DNA of 64,000 bases from JBCBSZ01 sp039185015 (GTDB taxonomy: Bacteria > Actinomycetota > Acidimicrobiia > Acidimicrobiales > Poriferisodalaceae): positions 1 to 64,000 of the forward strand of contig JBCDAU010000019.1 in NCBI GenBank assembly GCA_039185015.1, written 5' to 3'. The translations under genes and the position numbers were made by a program. Of this stretch, positions 25,180 through 33,679 are shown piece after piece (position 1 is the first letter of the stretch; each line of letters begins with the position of its first letter). The notes beneath the pieces were generated by a model that did not search any database, was not told where the DNA came from, and was given only the letters and a program-made list of their open reading frames with translations.

Positions 25180-26610
25180 ATGGCCCACCCCGGGAACGCC
25201 CCCGTGCAGCAGCCGCCGACGTCGCCGGACGAGCCGTCCGCCGTCCGGCCGCCCGTCGCGCCCGGGACCGAGTGGATCGTACGGCGGGCCGGCCGCCAGC
25301 TCGAGTGGCTCTGGAGTCGTGGCTTCCGGTTCCTCTTCGTCCTCGATGCCGTCGGCCTGCTCGCGCTGATGGTCCTCATCAGCGTCGCCCGCTTCGGGTT
25401 CTCGTGGCCGACCTACCCGCTGTCGCACTACGCGATCGGGTTCTCGATCGCAGCCGGCATCCACCTCACGGTCGGCTACTTCGCCGGGCTGTACGAGCGG
25501 GAGCCCCGACTCGGGTCTCGCCCGTGGCTGCCGCGGGTGACGGTGGCGACCCTGATGGCCATCGGCTTCGACGGACTCATGGCCGTGTTGCTGAACCGCT
25601 TCCTCATGCCCCGGCTCAGCCTCGCGGTGTTCGGCGTCACGGCCGCCGTGCTGCTGGCGGCGAACCGACGGTTCAGCCGGTACCTCGCTCGTCGGCGCGA
25701 GGGTCCGCCCCGCGTCGTGCTGATCGGCTCGCCCGACGACATCGAGACGGCGCGGCGCCACCTCTCGGAGAGCGACCGCGATGCCGTCGTGGTGGCGACG
25801 GCACCAGCCCCGACCGATCTCGCCGAGCTGGCGGCGGAGGCGGGGGCGAGCGACGTGCTCCTGCTCGACGCCACGGGCCTCGACCGGATCTTCCCCGAGC
25901 CGCTGACCACCCTCGAGGCCGAGGGCGTCGGCGTGCTCCAGCGAGTGGGGGCGCAGGAGACGCTGCTCGGCCTCCAGTCGGTGCGCGAGGTGGCCGGCCT
26001 GCCGTTCGTCAAGCTGCGGGCCCACGCGCTGCCGGCCCACAAGGTCCTGCTCAAGCGCATCCTCGAGCTGGCGTTCCTGGCCGTCTTGGCGCCGATCGCG
26101 ATCCCGATCGTCGCGCTGACGGCGCTCTACGTCCGGATCGTCGCCGGCCGAGGCGTGCTGTTCCATCAAGAGCGGGTGGGCCGCGACGGTTCCGTGTTCT
26201 CGATCGTGAAGTTCCGCACGATGGTGCCCGATGCCGAGGCGTTGACCGGCGCGGTGAAGGCCGAGACCGACGACCCGCGCGTGGTGCCCGGGTGCCGATG
26301 GTTGCGATCGACGCGGCTCGACGAGACGCCGCAGCTCTGGAACGTCGCGAAGGGTGAGATGTCGCTGGTCGGCCCCCGGCCCGAGCGTCCGGAGCTGGCG
26401 ATCAGCTACGCCCGGATCATCCCCGGCTACGAACGACGCCACGAGCTCCCACCGGGCCTCACCGGGTTGGCGCAGGTGCAGGGCGGCTACGACACCGACC
26501 CGGAGTACAAGCTCGGCCACGACCTGCAGTACCTCGTGAACTGGTCACCGGTGCTCGATCTCCAGATCGTCCTTCGCACCGTCTGGGTCGTGCTCGCCCG
26601 GCGTGGCTGA
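25180..26610 (+). CDS. Initiating sugar-phosphate transferase (WbaP/WcaJ-type polyprenyl glycosylphosphotransferase)
   Basis: 476 aa. Four N-terminal TM helices, a Rossmann-like middle (RVVLIGSPDDIETA), a fifth hydrophobic segment (ILELAFLAVLAPIAIPIVAL), and the conserved bacterial sugar transferase domain: FHQERVGRDG, SIVKFRTM, the DE pair in LDETPQLWNV, SLVGPRPERPE, and PGLTGLAQV. It transfers a sugar-1-phosphate from a nucleotide sugar onto undecaprenyl phosphate, the first committed step of a polysaccharide. First gene of a four-gene operon with GT2, Wzm and Wzt. Confidence 0.95.
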   Translation: MAHPGNAPVQQPPTSPDEPSAVRPPVAPGTEWIVRRAGRQLEWLWSRGFRFLFVLDAVGLLALMVLISVARFGFSWPTYPLSHYAIGFSIAAGIHLTVGYFAGLYEREPRLGSRPWLPRVTVATLMAIGFDGLMAVLLNRFLMPRLSLAVFGVTAAVLLAANRRFSRYLARRREGPPRVVLIGSPDDIETARRHLSESDRDAVVVATAPAPTDLAELAAEAGASDVLLLDATGLDRIFPEPLTTLEAEGVGVLQRVGAQETLLGLQSVREVAGLPFVKLRAHALPAHKVLLKRILELAFLAVLAPIAIPIVALTALYVRIVAGRGVLFHQERVGRDGSVFSIVKFRTMVPDAEALTGAVKAETDDPRVVPGCRWLRSTRLDETPQLWNVAKGEMSLVGPRPERPELAISYARIIPGYERRHELPPGLTGLAQVQGGYDTDPEYKLGHDLQYLVNWSPVLDLQIVLRTVWVVLARRG

Positions 26611-27589
26611 CGCCGACTGGCCGTCGGTCAGCGTCGTGATGCCCGTGCGCGACGAGGCCGACGACCTCAGCGCTGCCGTGGACGCCGTGCTCGCGCAGGG
26701 CTACCCGGGTCGCTTCGAGGTCTGCCTCGCCGTCGCTCCCTCGACGGACGGCACCGCCGACATCGCTCGACGACTGGCCGACGACGCACGGGTGAGCGTC
26801 GTGGCCAATCCGTCTGGCTCCACACCGGCCGGCCTCAACGCCGCGATCGCAGCGACGACCGGTGACGTCGTCGTGCGCGTCGACGCCCACAGCGAGCTCT
26901 CTCCCGGCTACGTCCGCCGGGCGGTGGATACGCTCCGCCGCACCGGGGCGGTCAACGCCGGTGGAATTCAACGGGCGACCGGCCGCACGCCCTTCGAGGA
27001 CGCGGTCTCGGTCGCGATGACCTCTCGCTTCGGGGTGGGTGACGCGAAGTTCCACTTCGGTGGAGCGGAGGGTCCGACCGACACCGTCTACCTGGGCGTG
27101 TTCGACCGCGCCGCGCTGGAGGCCGTCGGTGGCTTCGACGAGACGCTGATCCGGAACCAGGACTACGAGCTGAACTGGCGGCTCCGCGAGGCGGGCGGGA
27201 CGGTGTGGTTCGACCCGGAGCTGGAGGTGACGTACCGGCCGCGCGGTTCGGTCCGCCGGCTCGCTCGGCAATACGCCGAGTACGGCTGGTGGAAGGCCGA
27301 GGTCGTCCGTCGCCACCCACGTTCGCTCCGCTGGCGCCAACTCGTCGCCCCGGCGACCGTCGTCGGCATCGTCGGAGGCGTGGTCGCGGCTCGGCGGTGG
27401 CCGCCGGCCGCGCTCGCTCCGGCCGTCTACGGGGCAGGAGTGCTGGCGGCCGCGGCTTCCGCCTCCGACCGGGCCCAGCGGGCACGCCTCTGCGTTGTGT
27501 ACCCGACCATGCACCTGAGTTGGGGCGTCGGATTCCTCGGTGCGGCGATCACGAGGTTCCCGCGGACGCGTTGGCTACCTTCTGGCTGA
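26603..27589 (+). CDS. GT2 glycosyltransferase with C-terminal membrane segments (ExoA-like)
   Basis: 328 aa. GT-A start SVSVVMPVRDEADDLSAAV, donor-binding VRVDAHSELSPGYV (D-x-H in place of DXD), and acceptor-side GGFDETLIRNQDYELNWRLREAGG with the ED-like catalytic region. Two or three hydrophobic helices follow residue ~235, anchoring it to the membrane as in succinoglycan ExoA. Adds a sugar to the lipid-linked intermediate on the cytoplasmic side. GTG 26603 overlaps the sugar transferase by 8 nt. Confidence 0.88.
   Translation: MADADWPSVSVVMPVRDEADDLSAAVDAVLAQGYPGRFEVCLAVAPSTDGTADIARRLADDARVSVVANPSGSTPAGLNAAIAATTGDVVVRVDAHSELSPGYVRRAVDTLRRTGAVNAGGIQRATGRTPFEDAVSVAMTSRFGVGDAKFHFGGAEGPTDTVYLGVFDRAALEAVGGFDETLIRNQDYELNWRLREAGGTVWFDPELEVTYRPRGSVRRLARQYAEYGWWKAEVVRRHPRSLRWRQLVAPATVVGIVGGVVAARRWPPAALAPAVYGAGVLAAAASASDRAQRARLCVVYPTMHLSWGVGFLGAAITRFPRTRWLPSG
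27576..27581 (+). promoter_or_regulatory. Possible internal -10 box TACCTT before wzm
   Basis: TACCTT, 7 nt, ATG 27589, inside the end of the GT2 gene. It could give the export genes an extra transcript. Confidence 0.3.
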
Positions 27590-28419
27590 TGGCGAACGCA
27601 CCGGATCGCGGGTTGACCGACCTCACCGCCGGATCGTCGGTCCGCAGCTATCTCTCGGAGATGTGGGCGCGACGCGAGTTCGCCGTGGTCGTCCCGGCCA
27701 ACGACATCCGTGTCCAGAACATGGACACGGCGCTCGGCCAACTCTGGCACGTCGTCAACCCGACGCTCATGGTCGCCGTGTACTACCTCATCTTCGGTGT
27801 CGTGCTCGACACCGATCGCGGCGTCGACAACTACCTCGGCTTCCTGGTGGTCGGCGTCCTGTTGTTCCAGCTGTCCCAGCGGATCATCCAGGACGGCTCC
27901 ATGGTGATGGGTCGCAACGAGGGCCTGATCAGGTCGATCCAGTTCCCTCGCGCCCTCCTGCCGCTCTCGACGGCCAACGGCCAGACCATCGCGTTCGTGC
28001 CGGCTCTGCTCGTGCTCATCGTCACGCTGTTCATCACCGGGGAGACGCCGGCGCTCCGGTGGCTCGTCCTCGTCCCGATCCTCGTCCTGCAGTACCTCGT
28101 GAACGTCGGCGGCGCGCTGTGCGCCGCCCGGCTCGGCAACGGCTTCCGGGACCTCGGCCAGATCCTCCCGCACCTGTTCCGACTGTTGTTCTACGTGTCG
28201 GGTGTGATCTTCAGCGTCGAGGCGTTCGTGACCGACCCGTTCTGGCGGCAGCTCTTCGCCATCAACCCCTTCTACGACATCGTCGCCGTGGCGAGATGGG
28301 CCATGCTCGGACTGCCCGTCGGCGCCGAGGTCGTCGTCGGCCTCCTGGCCTGGGCCGCCGCCCTCCCCGTGTTCGGCTTCGCCTACTTCCGCCGGGCCGA
28401 GCTGCGGTACGGCAGCTGA
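27589..28419 (+). CDS. wzm: ABC-2 type polysaccharide export permease (Wzm)
   Basis: 276 aa. The N-terminal amphipathic part (LWHVVNPTLMVAVYYLIFGVVLD) and six membrane helices match Wzm/TagG permeases, including LIRSIQFPRALLPLS and the late INPFYDIVAVARWAML. It forms the channel that moves the lipid-linked glycan across the membrane, powered by the adjacent Wzt. Its ATG shares one base with the preceding TGA (TGATG), so translation is coupled, and Wzt begins 7 nt after its stop. Confidence 0.93.
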   Translation: MANAPDRGLTDLTAGSSVRSYLSEMWARREFAVVVPANDIRVQNMDTALGQLWHVVNPTLMVAVYYLIFGVVLDTDRGVDNYLGFLVVGVLLFQLSQRIIQDGSMVMGRNEGLIRSIQFPRALLPLSTANGQTIAFVPALLVLIVTLFITGETPALRWLVLVPILVLQYLVNVGGALCAARLGNGFRDLGQILPHLFRLLFYVSGVIFSVEAFVTDPFWRQLFAINPFYDIVAVARWAMLGLPVGAEVVVGLLAWAAALPVFGFAYFRRAELRYGS

Positions 28420-28426
28420 GGCACCC

Positions 28427-30289
28427 GTGACCCCTCCCGCCCCGACCATGACCCTGCGCGACGTCCACGTCGCGTATCGCGTGTACGAGGATCGGCAGGC
28501 CGGTCTGAAGGAGCTCGTCGCCCAGGGGCGCATCTCTCGGGAACACCGTCGGATCCATGCGGTCAAGGGCGTCTCGCTCGACGTGTTCGAGGGGGAGACC
28601 CTCGGCATCGTCGGCGGCAACGGGTCCGGGAAGTCCACCCTGCTCGCGGCCATGACCGGGCTCCTGCCGCTCGAATCAGGCTCGATCGCGGTCCGGAGTC
28701 GACCGCGTCTGCTCGGCGTGTCCGCAGTGCTCCGCCCGAGCCTCTCCGGACGCCGCAACATCGTGATCGGCGGTCTCGCGCTCGGCCTTCGCCTCAGCGA
28801 GGTCGAGCGTCGGATGGACGACATCGTCGAGTTCGCCGGCCTGACGGACGCCATCGACCTGCCGATGCGGACCTACTCGTCCGGCATGCGCGCCCGCCTG
28901 AACTTCGCCATCGCCACGTCGACGGTGCCCGACATCCTGCTCATCGACGAGGCGCTCGCGGTCGGCGACGAGGAGTTCCGGACTCGAAGCGAGGAGCGCA
29001 TCGACGAGATCCGCGCACGGGCCGGCTCGGTCGTGCTCGTCTCGCACAACCTGCGAGAGATCGAGCAGAGCTGTGACCGGGCCGTGTGGCTCGACCATGG
29101 CGTCCTACGACGCGAGGGTGACCCCTCGGAGGTCGTCGAGGCGTACCTCGCCGACGAGTCCGGTGACTCGACGGCCGCGCCCGTCGGCATCAGGCCGCAC
29201 GACCGCGGTTCGGTCGCGGCGACCTCCTCGGTCGCGGCGCCGACGATGGATGCCTCCCTCGGCCCCCGGCGTGCCGTGGTCCACATCGGCGCGTCCCTCA
29301 CGTCGACGGTGGCGATCCAGGAGGATCTCTGGTCGCGCCGGAACCAGCTGCGTGCTGCCGGGCTGGACTACCCGTCGTTCCTCGGGCAGCGGAACCACAG
29401 CAAGCTCGCCGCCTACGCAAGCGACGATGCCGCCGCCATGCTCGGCCTGACCGATCCTGATGCGCGGGCGGAGTGGCGCGAGCGATTCGCCGGGGACTTC
29501 GTCAGCAGCAGTCGGGACCTCTCAGGACTGGTCGTCAGCAGCCAGCACCTGTGCTCCTATGTGTTCGGCGACGACATCGCCACCCTCATGGAGCTGCTCT
29601 CCGATGCCGGGTTCGACACCATCGACGTGGTGATGATGGTGCCCCGACAAGACGTGCTGGCTGCCTCCACGTACCTCACGATGCTGCGCGACGGCGACGA
29701 CCAGCCGTTCGATCTCCAATGGCACCTCGACGCCCGATGGCGCTACGACTTCGAGGCGATCGCCGCCGACTGGGAGTCGTCCCATCCGGCGGCACGGGTG
29801 GCCGTTCGACTGCACCCCACCGGCCCGGGCGCCGATCCGCTCGGGGTGTTCGGCGCTGCGGCGGCGCTCCCCGTCGCGGAGGAACGCGAGGAGCTCCCGT
29901 CGTCAGAGATCGCGCTCGATCCCAAGGCTGTCCACTTCCTCCGCGACCTCAACGGCGTCCTGGGGCGCAACGGTGACGGCGGCGACGATGTCCATGACCC
30001 GTCCTGGCTGCTGGCCCGCTTCGGCCAGCAGGCACGGTTCGGGCTCGCCGACGACGACGCACGGCGACTGCTCGCCGAGTACGCAGCGTCGAACCGGGCA
30101 CTGCTCGCACGGGTGCCACGGGAGCTCTGCGACCCCGACTACTTCGCGCCGCGCGATCTGGGCGCCGCGCTGGAGGCCGACTACGACGCCGACGAGGCGC
30201 TCGGCTTCGCTGCCGAGCTGTGGCGGAGCCACTCGCTCGTGACCCGGCGGTGGCGCCGGGCCGAGGAGCAGATCGCGACGAGCAACTAG
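28427..30289 (+). CDS. wzt: Wzt-type export ATPase fused to a degenerate sulfotransferase-like domain
   Basis: 620 aa. Residues ~8-245 are a complete polysaccharide-export ATPase: Walker A GGNGSGKST (63-71), signature YSSGMRARL (150-158), Walker B LLIDEALAVGDE (171-182), H-loop VSHN (205-208). In classical Wzt a beta-sandwich glycan-binding domain follows. Here residues ~283-620 instead resemble glycan-locus sulfotransferases: HIGASLTSTVAIQ (286-298) where a PAPS loop with KTGTT is expected, R.QLRAAGLDYP..LG..NH..LAAYA, SSQHL (371-375), and VPRQD...STYLTMLRDG. The loop lysine is missing, so binding rather than catalysis is plausible. The last 4 nt overlap the convergent SGNH gene. Confidence 0.88.
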   Translation: MTPPAPTMTLRDVHVAYRVYEDRQAGLKELVAQGRISREHRRIHAVKGVSLDVFEGETLGIVGGNGSGKSTLLAAMTGLLPLESGSIAVRSRPRLLGVSAVLRPSLSGRRNIVIGGLALGLRLSEVERRMDDIVEFAGLTDAIDLPMRTYSSGMRARLNFAIATSTVPDILLIDEALAVGDEEFRTRSEERIDEIRARAGSVVLVSHNLREIEQSCDRAVWLDHGVLRREGDPSEVVEAYLADESGDSTAAPVGIRPHDRGSVAATSSVAAPTMDASLGPRRAVVHIGASLTSTVAIQEDLWSRRNQLRAAGLDYPSFLGQRNHSKLAAYASDDAAAMLGLTDPDARAEWRERFAGDFVSSSRDLSGLVVSSQHLCSYVFGDDIATLMELLSDAGFDTIDVVMMVPRQDVLAASTYLTMLRDGDDQPFDLQWHLDARWRYDFEAIAADWESSHPAARVAVRLHPTGPGADPLGVFGAAAALPVAEEREELPSSEIALDPKAVHFLRDLNGVLGRNGDGGDDVHDPSWLLARFGQQARFGLADDDARRLLAEYAASNRALLARVPRELCDPDYFAPRDLGAALEADYDADEALGFAAELWRSHSLVTRRWRRAEEQIATSN

Positions 30290-31347
30290 GGCGAGCTCGT
30301 CCCGTGACCGAGCTCGGCCAGGCGCTCGGCGACGATCTCGGTGACCAGTGCCCGGCCCTCCGGGTTGAAGTGATCGCCCTCGCCGTACAGCGAGATGTCG
30401 AGCCGCTCGTCGTGGTACACGTCGAGCACCGGGATGTCCCGGTCGGCGAACCACTCGAGCGCGTCCGCGACGAACCGTTCCTCGGCCTCGTAGGGGACGC
30501 CTTCGGCCATGTTGCGGGGCCGCCAGATGACGACCAGCTGATCGGCACCAGAGTCGGCGATCGCCTCCGCCGTCCTGGGGACGAAGCCGTCGACGAAGCG
30601 CGTCGGCTCGCCCTCGATGAAGTCACCCACGCCATCGACCACACGCTCCTCGGCGAGCTCGACCTCGCCGCCGGTGACGATGCGATTCATGACGTCGAGG
30701 AGGGAGCGATCGCCGTCGACCACGTCGGTGCGAAGCAGGTCGGCGACGCCGAGCCCGAGCACGTCGAGCACTTCCAACGACGCCCGGAGCGACGCGTCGT
30801 TGACGGTCGTCGTGGCGTCTGTTCGGTGCGAGGCGAGGGCCGTCGAGAGGAACTGGTCGTCGAGGTCGGTGGCGAGCTGGTCGAAGGGGTTGTCGGGACC
30901 CTCGAGGCCCGTCGCGAGCTCGTCGTAGGTGCGGTCGCCCTCGACCTCGAACTCCTCGGTGGAGTTGGGCCGGTTCTGGCGGAACGCGGGGAGCTCGGCG
31001 TATCTCGGCCGGAAGCCCCAGACGATGACGTCGGGCTGCTCGTCGAGCTGGGGGAGGGCGTTCTCCGCGATCAGGTACCAGAGGCTCGTGTAGTGGCCGC
31101 CGTGGTACTCGAACGCGACGTCGCGGTCGATGAGGTCGGCGAGGCTCGTCGGCTCGACCCCCGTCTTGAAGATCGAGTTGCCGACCACCCAGACGCCGTC
31201 GCCGGCCGGTGGCTCGAGGAGACGCTCGGACACGGTGTCGTCCTCGTCGTCTGCGAGGAGGCGGGCGCCGACCTCGATCGCGACGAGGCCGAGGAAGGCC
31301 ACGAGCAGGATCGACAACGATCGACGGGAGGCGGGGGAATCGAGCAT
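30286..31347 (-). CDS. SGNH/AlgX-J-like protein, partner of the MBOAT acyltransferase
   Basis: 353 aa. One N-terminal membrane helix (SLSILLVAFLGLVAIEVGARLL), then an extracytoplasmic SGNH-like domain. Block I is VVGNSIFKTGVEP (near 54-66; Ser kept, Asp replaced by Asn). The last block is GEGDHFNPEGRALV, with the Asp/His expected of DltD/AlgJ-type enzymes. Such proteins pass acyl (often acetyl) groups supplied by an MBOAT protein onto a surface glycan. Its ATG overlaps the MBOAT stop, so both are made together. The stop shares a CTAG with the Wzt stop on the other strand. Confidence 0.82.
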   Translation of the reverse strand: MLDSPASRRSLSILLVAFLGLVAIEVGARLLADDEDDTVSERLLEPPAGDGVWVVGNSIFKTGVEPTSLADLIDRDVAFEYHGGHYTSLWYLIAENALPQLDEQPDVIVWGFRPRYAELPAFRQNRPNSTEEFEVEGDRTYDELATGLEGPDNPFDQLATDLDDQFLSTALASHRTDATTTVNDASLRASLEVLDVLGLGVADLLRTDVVDGDRSLLDVMNRIVTGGEVELAEERVVDGVGDFIEGEPTRFVDGFVPRTAEAIADSGADQLVVIWRPRNMAEGVPYEAEERFVADALEWFADRDIPVLDVYHDERLDISLYGEGDHFNPEGRALVTEIVAERLAELGHGTSSP

Positions 31348-32732
31348 CAGAAGGCGAAGTAGATGAACTCGCCCCCGGCGTCGGAGCCGAGGACGGCGAT
31401 CATGACCACGAGGCTGGTCAGTACCGGAGAGAGTATCCAGGAGGGGTCGATCTCGTCGGCGCGGTCGATGACCCGCCACTCCACGATGTCGACGGCGACC
31501 ATCAACGCCAGGTAGGGCACGACGGTGCCCAGGGTCGCGAGCGCGAGCCCCCCGAAGGCAGGATCGAGCACGAGTGCGGACAACCCGTCGATGAGCTGGC
31601 CGCCGTCGGTGACGCGGAACATGTACCAGCCGATGACGACGACGAGCATCGTGCCGACCCAACCGAGGACCACCGGGGCCTTCCCGGGCCGGCGATCGGA
31701 CCAGACCCGATGGACGATGAGCGCCGTGCCGTGGAACGCACCCCACAGCACGAAGTTCGCCGAGGCACCGTGCCACAGGCCCGAGAGCGTCATGGTCGCC
31801 ATCAGGTTGACGAGCGTCCGGGACCGTCCGGCTCGGTTGCCGCCGAGCGGGATGTAGACGTAGTCCCGGAACCAGTTCGACAGCGTGATGTGCCATCGAT
31901 TCCAGAACTCCGCCGGGTTCGTGGACCAGTACGGGCGTCGGAAGTTGAGCAGGAGCCGGAAGCCCAGCAGGCGGGCGATGCCGCGGGCGATGTCCGTGTA
32001 CCCGGAGAAGTCGCCGTAGATCTGGATCGCGAACGCGATCGAGCCGACCAGGATCAGCGGTCCCGAGGCTCCCTCGATCGCGAAGATGCTGTCGACGATC
32101 GGCTTGACGTTGTCGGCGATCACGATCTTCTTCGTGAAGCCCTGGGCGATGAGGTAGGTGCCGTGCAGCAGGTCCTGACCGTCGACCGTGCGACGCCGGC
32201 GGATCTGGGGCAACAGGTTGGTGGAGCGCTCGATCGGACCGGCGACGAGCTGTGGGAAGAACGTGACGAAGAGGAAGAAGACGAGCGGATCGCGCTCGGG
32301 TTCGATCAACCCCCGATGGACGTCGACGACGTACCCGATCGTCTGGAACGTGTAGAAGGAGATGCCGACCGGGAGTGCGAGCTCCAGCGCCAGGTCCGGA
32401 CTGCCGAGGCCGACGAGCTCGGTCAGCCGGCCGACCTCGTCCACGAAGAAGTCGAAGTACTTGAAGGTGCCCAAGACCGCCAGCGGCACCGCGATGCCGA
32501 CGACCAGGAGCGGCCGACTTCGTTCCGGTCGCCGGTGGAGCAGGATCGCCACGACGTAGCCATCGAGCGCGCACAGCAGGATCAGCGACAACAGCTTCCA
32601 GTCGCCGTAGGCGTAGAAGAAGAGGCTCGCCGCGAGGAGGAGGACGTTCTGTTGGTTGGGCGCCCGGAGCAGGTGGTAGCTGAGCAGCACGACCACGGCG
32701 AAGAGCACGAAGGCGAAGGAGTTGAACAGCAC
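31347..32732 (-). CDS. MBOAT family O-acyltransferase (AlgI/PatA-like)
   Basis: 461 aa, about 11 TM helices. Hallmarks: LFNSFAFVLFAVVVLLSYHLL start, LLLAASLFFYAYGDWKLL, GISFYTFQTIGYVVDVHRG, FFPQLVAGPIER, FWNRWHITLSNWFRDYVYIPLGGNR, and the catalytic-His segment LSGLWHGASANFVLWGAFHG. It brings acyl groups from cytoplasmic donors across the membrane for O-acylation of a polymer. Start GTG 32732 lies 9 nt after TAAGGT on the minus strand. Transcribed with the SGNH gene, divergently from the DUF115 run. Confidence 0.95.
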   Translation of the reverse strand: MLFNSFAFVLFAVVVLLSYHLLRAPNQQNVLLLAASLFFYAYGDWKLLSLILLCALDGYVVAILLHRRPERSRPLLVVGIAVPLAVLGTFKYFDFFVDEVGRLTELVGLGSPDLALELALPVGISFYTFQTIGYVVDVHRGLIEPERDPLVFFLFVTFFPQLVAGPIERSTNLLPQIRRRRTVDGQDLLHGTYLIAQGFTKKIVIADNVKPIVDSIFAIEGASGPLILVGSIAFAIQIYGDFSGYTDIARGIARLLGFRLLLNFRRPYWSTNPAEFWNRWHITLSNWFRDYVYIPLGGNRAGRSRTLVNLMATMTLSGLWHGASANFVLWGAFHGTALIVHRVWSDRRPGKAPVVLGWVGTMLVVVIGWYMFRVTDGGQLIDGLSALVLDPAFGGLALATLGTVVPYLALMVAVDIVEWRVIDRADEIDPSWILSPVLTSLVVMIAVLGSDAGGEFIYFAF

Positions 32733-32741
32733 CGGCGCGTC

Positions 32742-32747
32742 ACCTTA
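32742..32747 (-). promoter_or_regulatory. -10 box TAAGGT, leaderless promoter of the MBOAT/SGNH pair
   Basis: Minus-strand TAAGGT, 9 nt, GTG 32732. Confidence 0.45.
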
Positions 32748-32792
32748 CCGGCGGACACCCGCCGGTCCGGGCACTCGCAGTGCTGGCGCCGC

Positions 32793-32798
32793 TACGAT
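32793..32798 (+). promoter_or_regulatory. -10 box TACGAT, leaderless promoter
   Basis: TACGAT, 8 nt, GTG 32807; divergent from the MBOAT promoter 45 bp away. Confidence 0.5.
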
Positions 32799-32806
32799 CG
32801 CCTCCC

Positions 32807-33679
32807 GTGCCCGCCCTCCGCCCCGAACGGCTCCGGTCCCTCGCCGAGGACCGGCTGACCGACCCCGCCGTGGACCTCGCAGACCAGCCGGTCTCGCTCT
32901 CGACGAAGCTCTGGTGGCGGGCTCGCTACTCGCTCGCCCGGCGTGGGCTGGCCCTCACGGCGAACGACCGGCGGGTTCGCTCCTTCGCCGGGTGCTGCGA
33001 GGGGCGCCGGGTCTTCATCATCGGCAACGGTCCCAGCATCGCCGACACCGACCTGCGGCCGCTGCGTGACGAGGTCACGATCGGCACGAACAGCATCTTC
33101 CTGAACCGCGAGGAGATGGGGTTCGACGTGACCCACTACGTCGTCGAGGACTACCTCGTGGCCGAGGACCGGGCCGACGACATCGCCGCCATGTCCGGGC
33201 CGACGAAGTGGTTCGGCAACTACTTGCGCTACGCCCTCGCCGAGGCCGACGACACGTTGTGGCTCAACGTGAGCGCCGACTATCGGGAGGTGCCGGGCTG
33301 GCCACGCTTCTCGCGCGACGCCGGTCGGATCATGCACGTCGGTGGCACGGTCACCTATCTCTGCATCCAGCTCGCCTACTACTTCCGGGCGGCCGAGGTG
33401 ATCCTCGTCGGCGTCGATCACAGCTACGTCGTGCCGGATGACCAGCCGCTCGAGGGCAACACCATCACGTCCACCCGAGACGACGTGAACCACTTCCACA
33501 AGGACTACTTCGGGAAGGGCCTGCGCTGGCACCTGCCTCGGGTCGATCGGATGGAGAAGGCGTACGAGCGGGCGCGCGACGTGTTCGAGCAGGACGGCCG
33601 ACGCATCGTCAACGCCACGAAGGGCGGCGCGCTGGAGGTCTTCCCGAGGGTGAGCTACGAGGAGCTCGTCGCTCGATGA
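32807..33679 (+). CDS. DUF115 (MptE/Maf-like) protein, possible sugar-acid transferase
   Basis: 290 aa. After a helical ~60-residue start comes the DUF115 core: RRVFIIGNGPSIADTDL (near 65-81), TIGTNSIFLN, VTHYVVEDYLVAED, GGTVTYLCIQLAYYFRAAEVILVGVDHSY, then DDVNHFHKDYFG, ending IVNATKGGALEVFPRVSYEEL. The domain occurs in archaeal MptE and in Maf proteins that attach nonulosonic acids to flagellin. A diverged second copy forms the C-terminus of the 35936-38557 protein. The cytidylyltransferase at 43950 could provide a CMP-sugar donor; this link is inference. No membrane segment, so cytoplasmic. Confidence 0.8.
   Translation: MPALRPERLRSLAEDRLTDPAVDLADQPVSLSTKLWWRARYSLARRGLALTANDRRVRSFAGCCEGRRVFIIGNGPSIADTDLRPLRDEVTIGTNSIFLNREEMGFDVTHYVVEDYLVAEDRADDIAAMSGPTKWFGNYLRYALAEADDTLWLNVSADYREVPGWPRFSRDAGRIMHVGGTVTYLCIQLAYYFRAAEVILVGVDHSYVVPDDQPLEGNTITSTRDDVNHFHKDYFGKGLRWHLPRVDRMEKAYERARDVFEQDGRRIVNATKGGALEVFPRVSYEELVAR

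Noticed and set aside
25111..26520. Upstream extension (to 26520) of the polytopic membrane gene
   Set aside because: The frame is open but composition turns to antisense-type residues beyond 25110, it overlaps the sugar transferase, and ATG 25110 has a TAGCGT box.
30286..30289. CTAG shared by two convergent stop codons as a functional site
   Set aside because: TAG/CTA overlap follows directly from both genes ending with TAG; no further symmetry around it.
31348..32574. Extension of the SGNH gene frame through the MBOAT gene
   Set aside because: The extension is an out-of-frame read of the MBOAT gene (Arg/Pro-rich); the start at 31347 overlaps the MBOAT stop as expected for a coupled pair.
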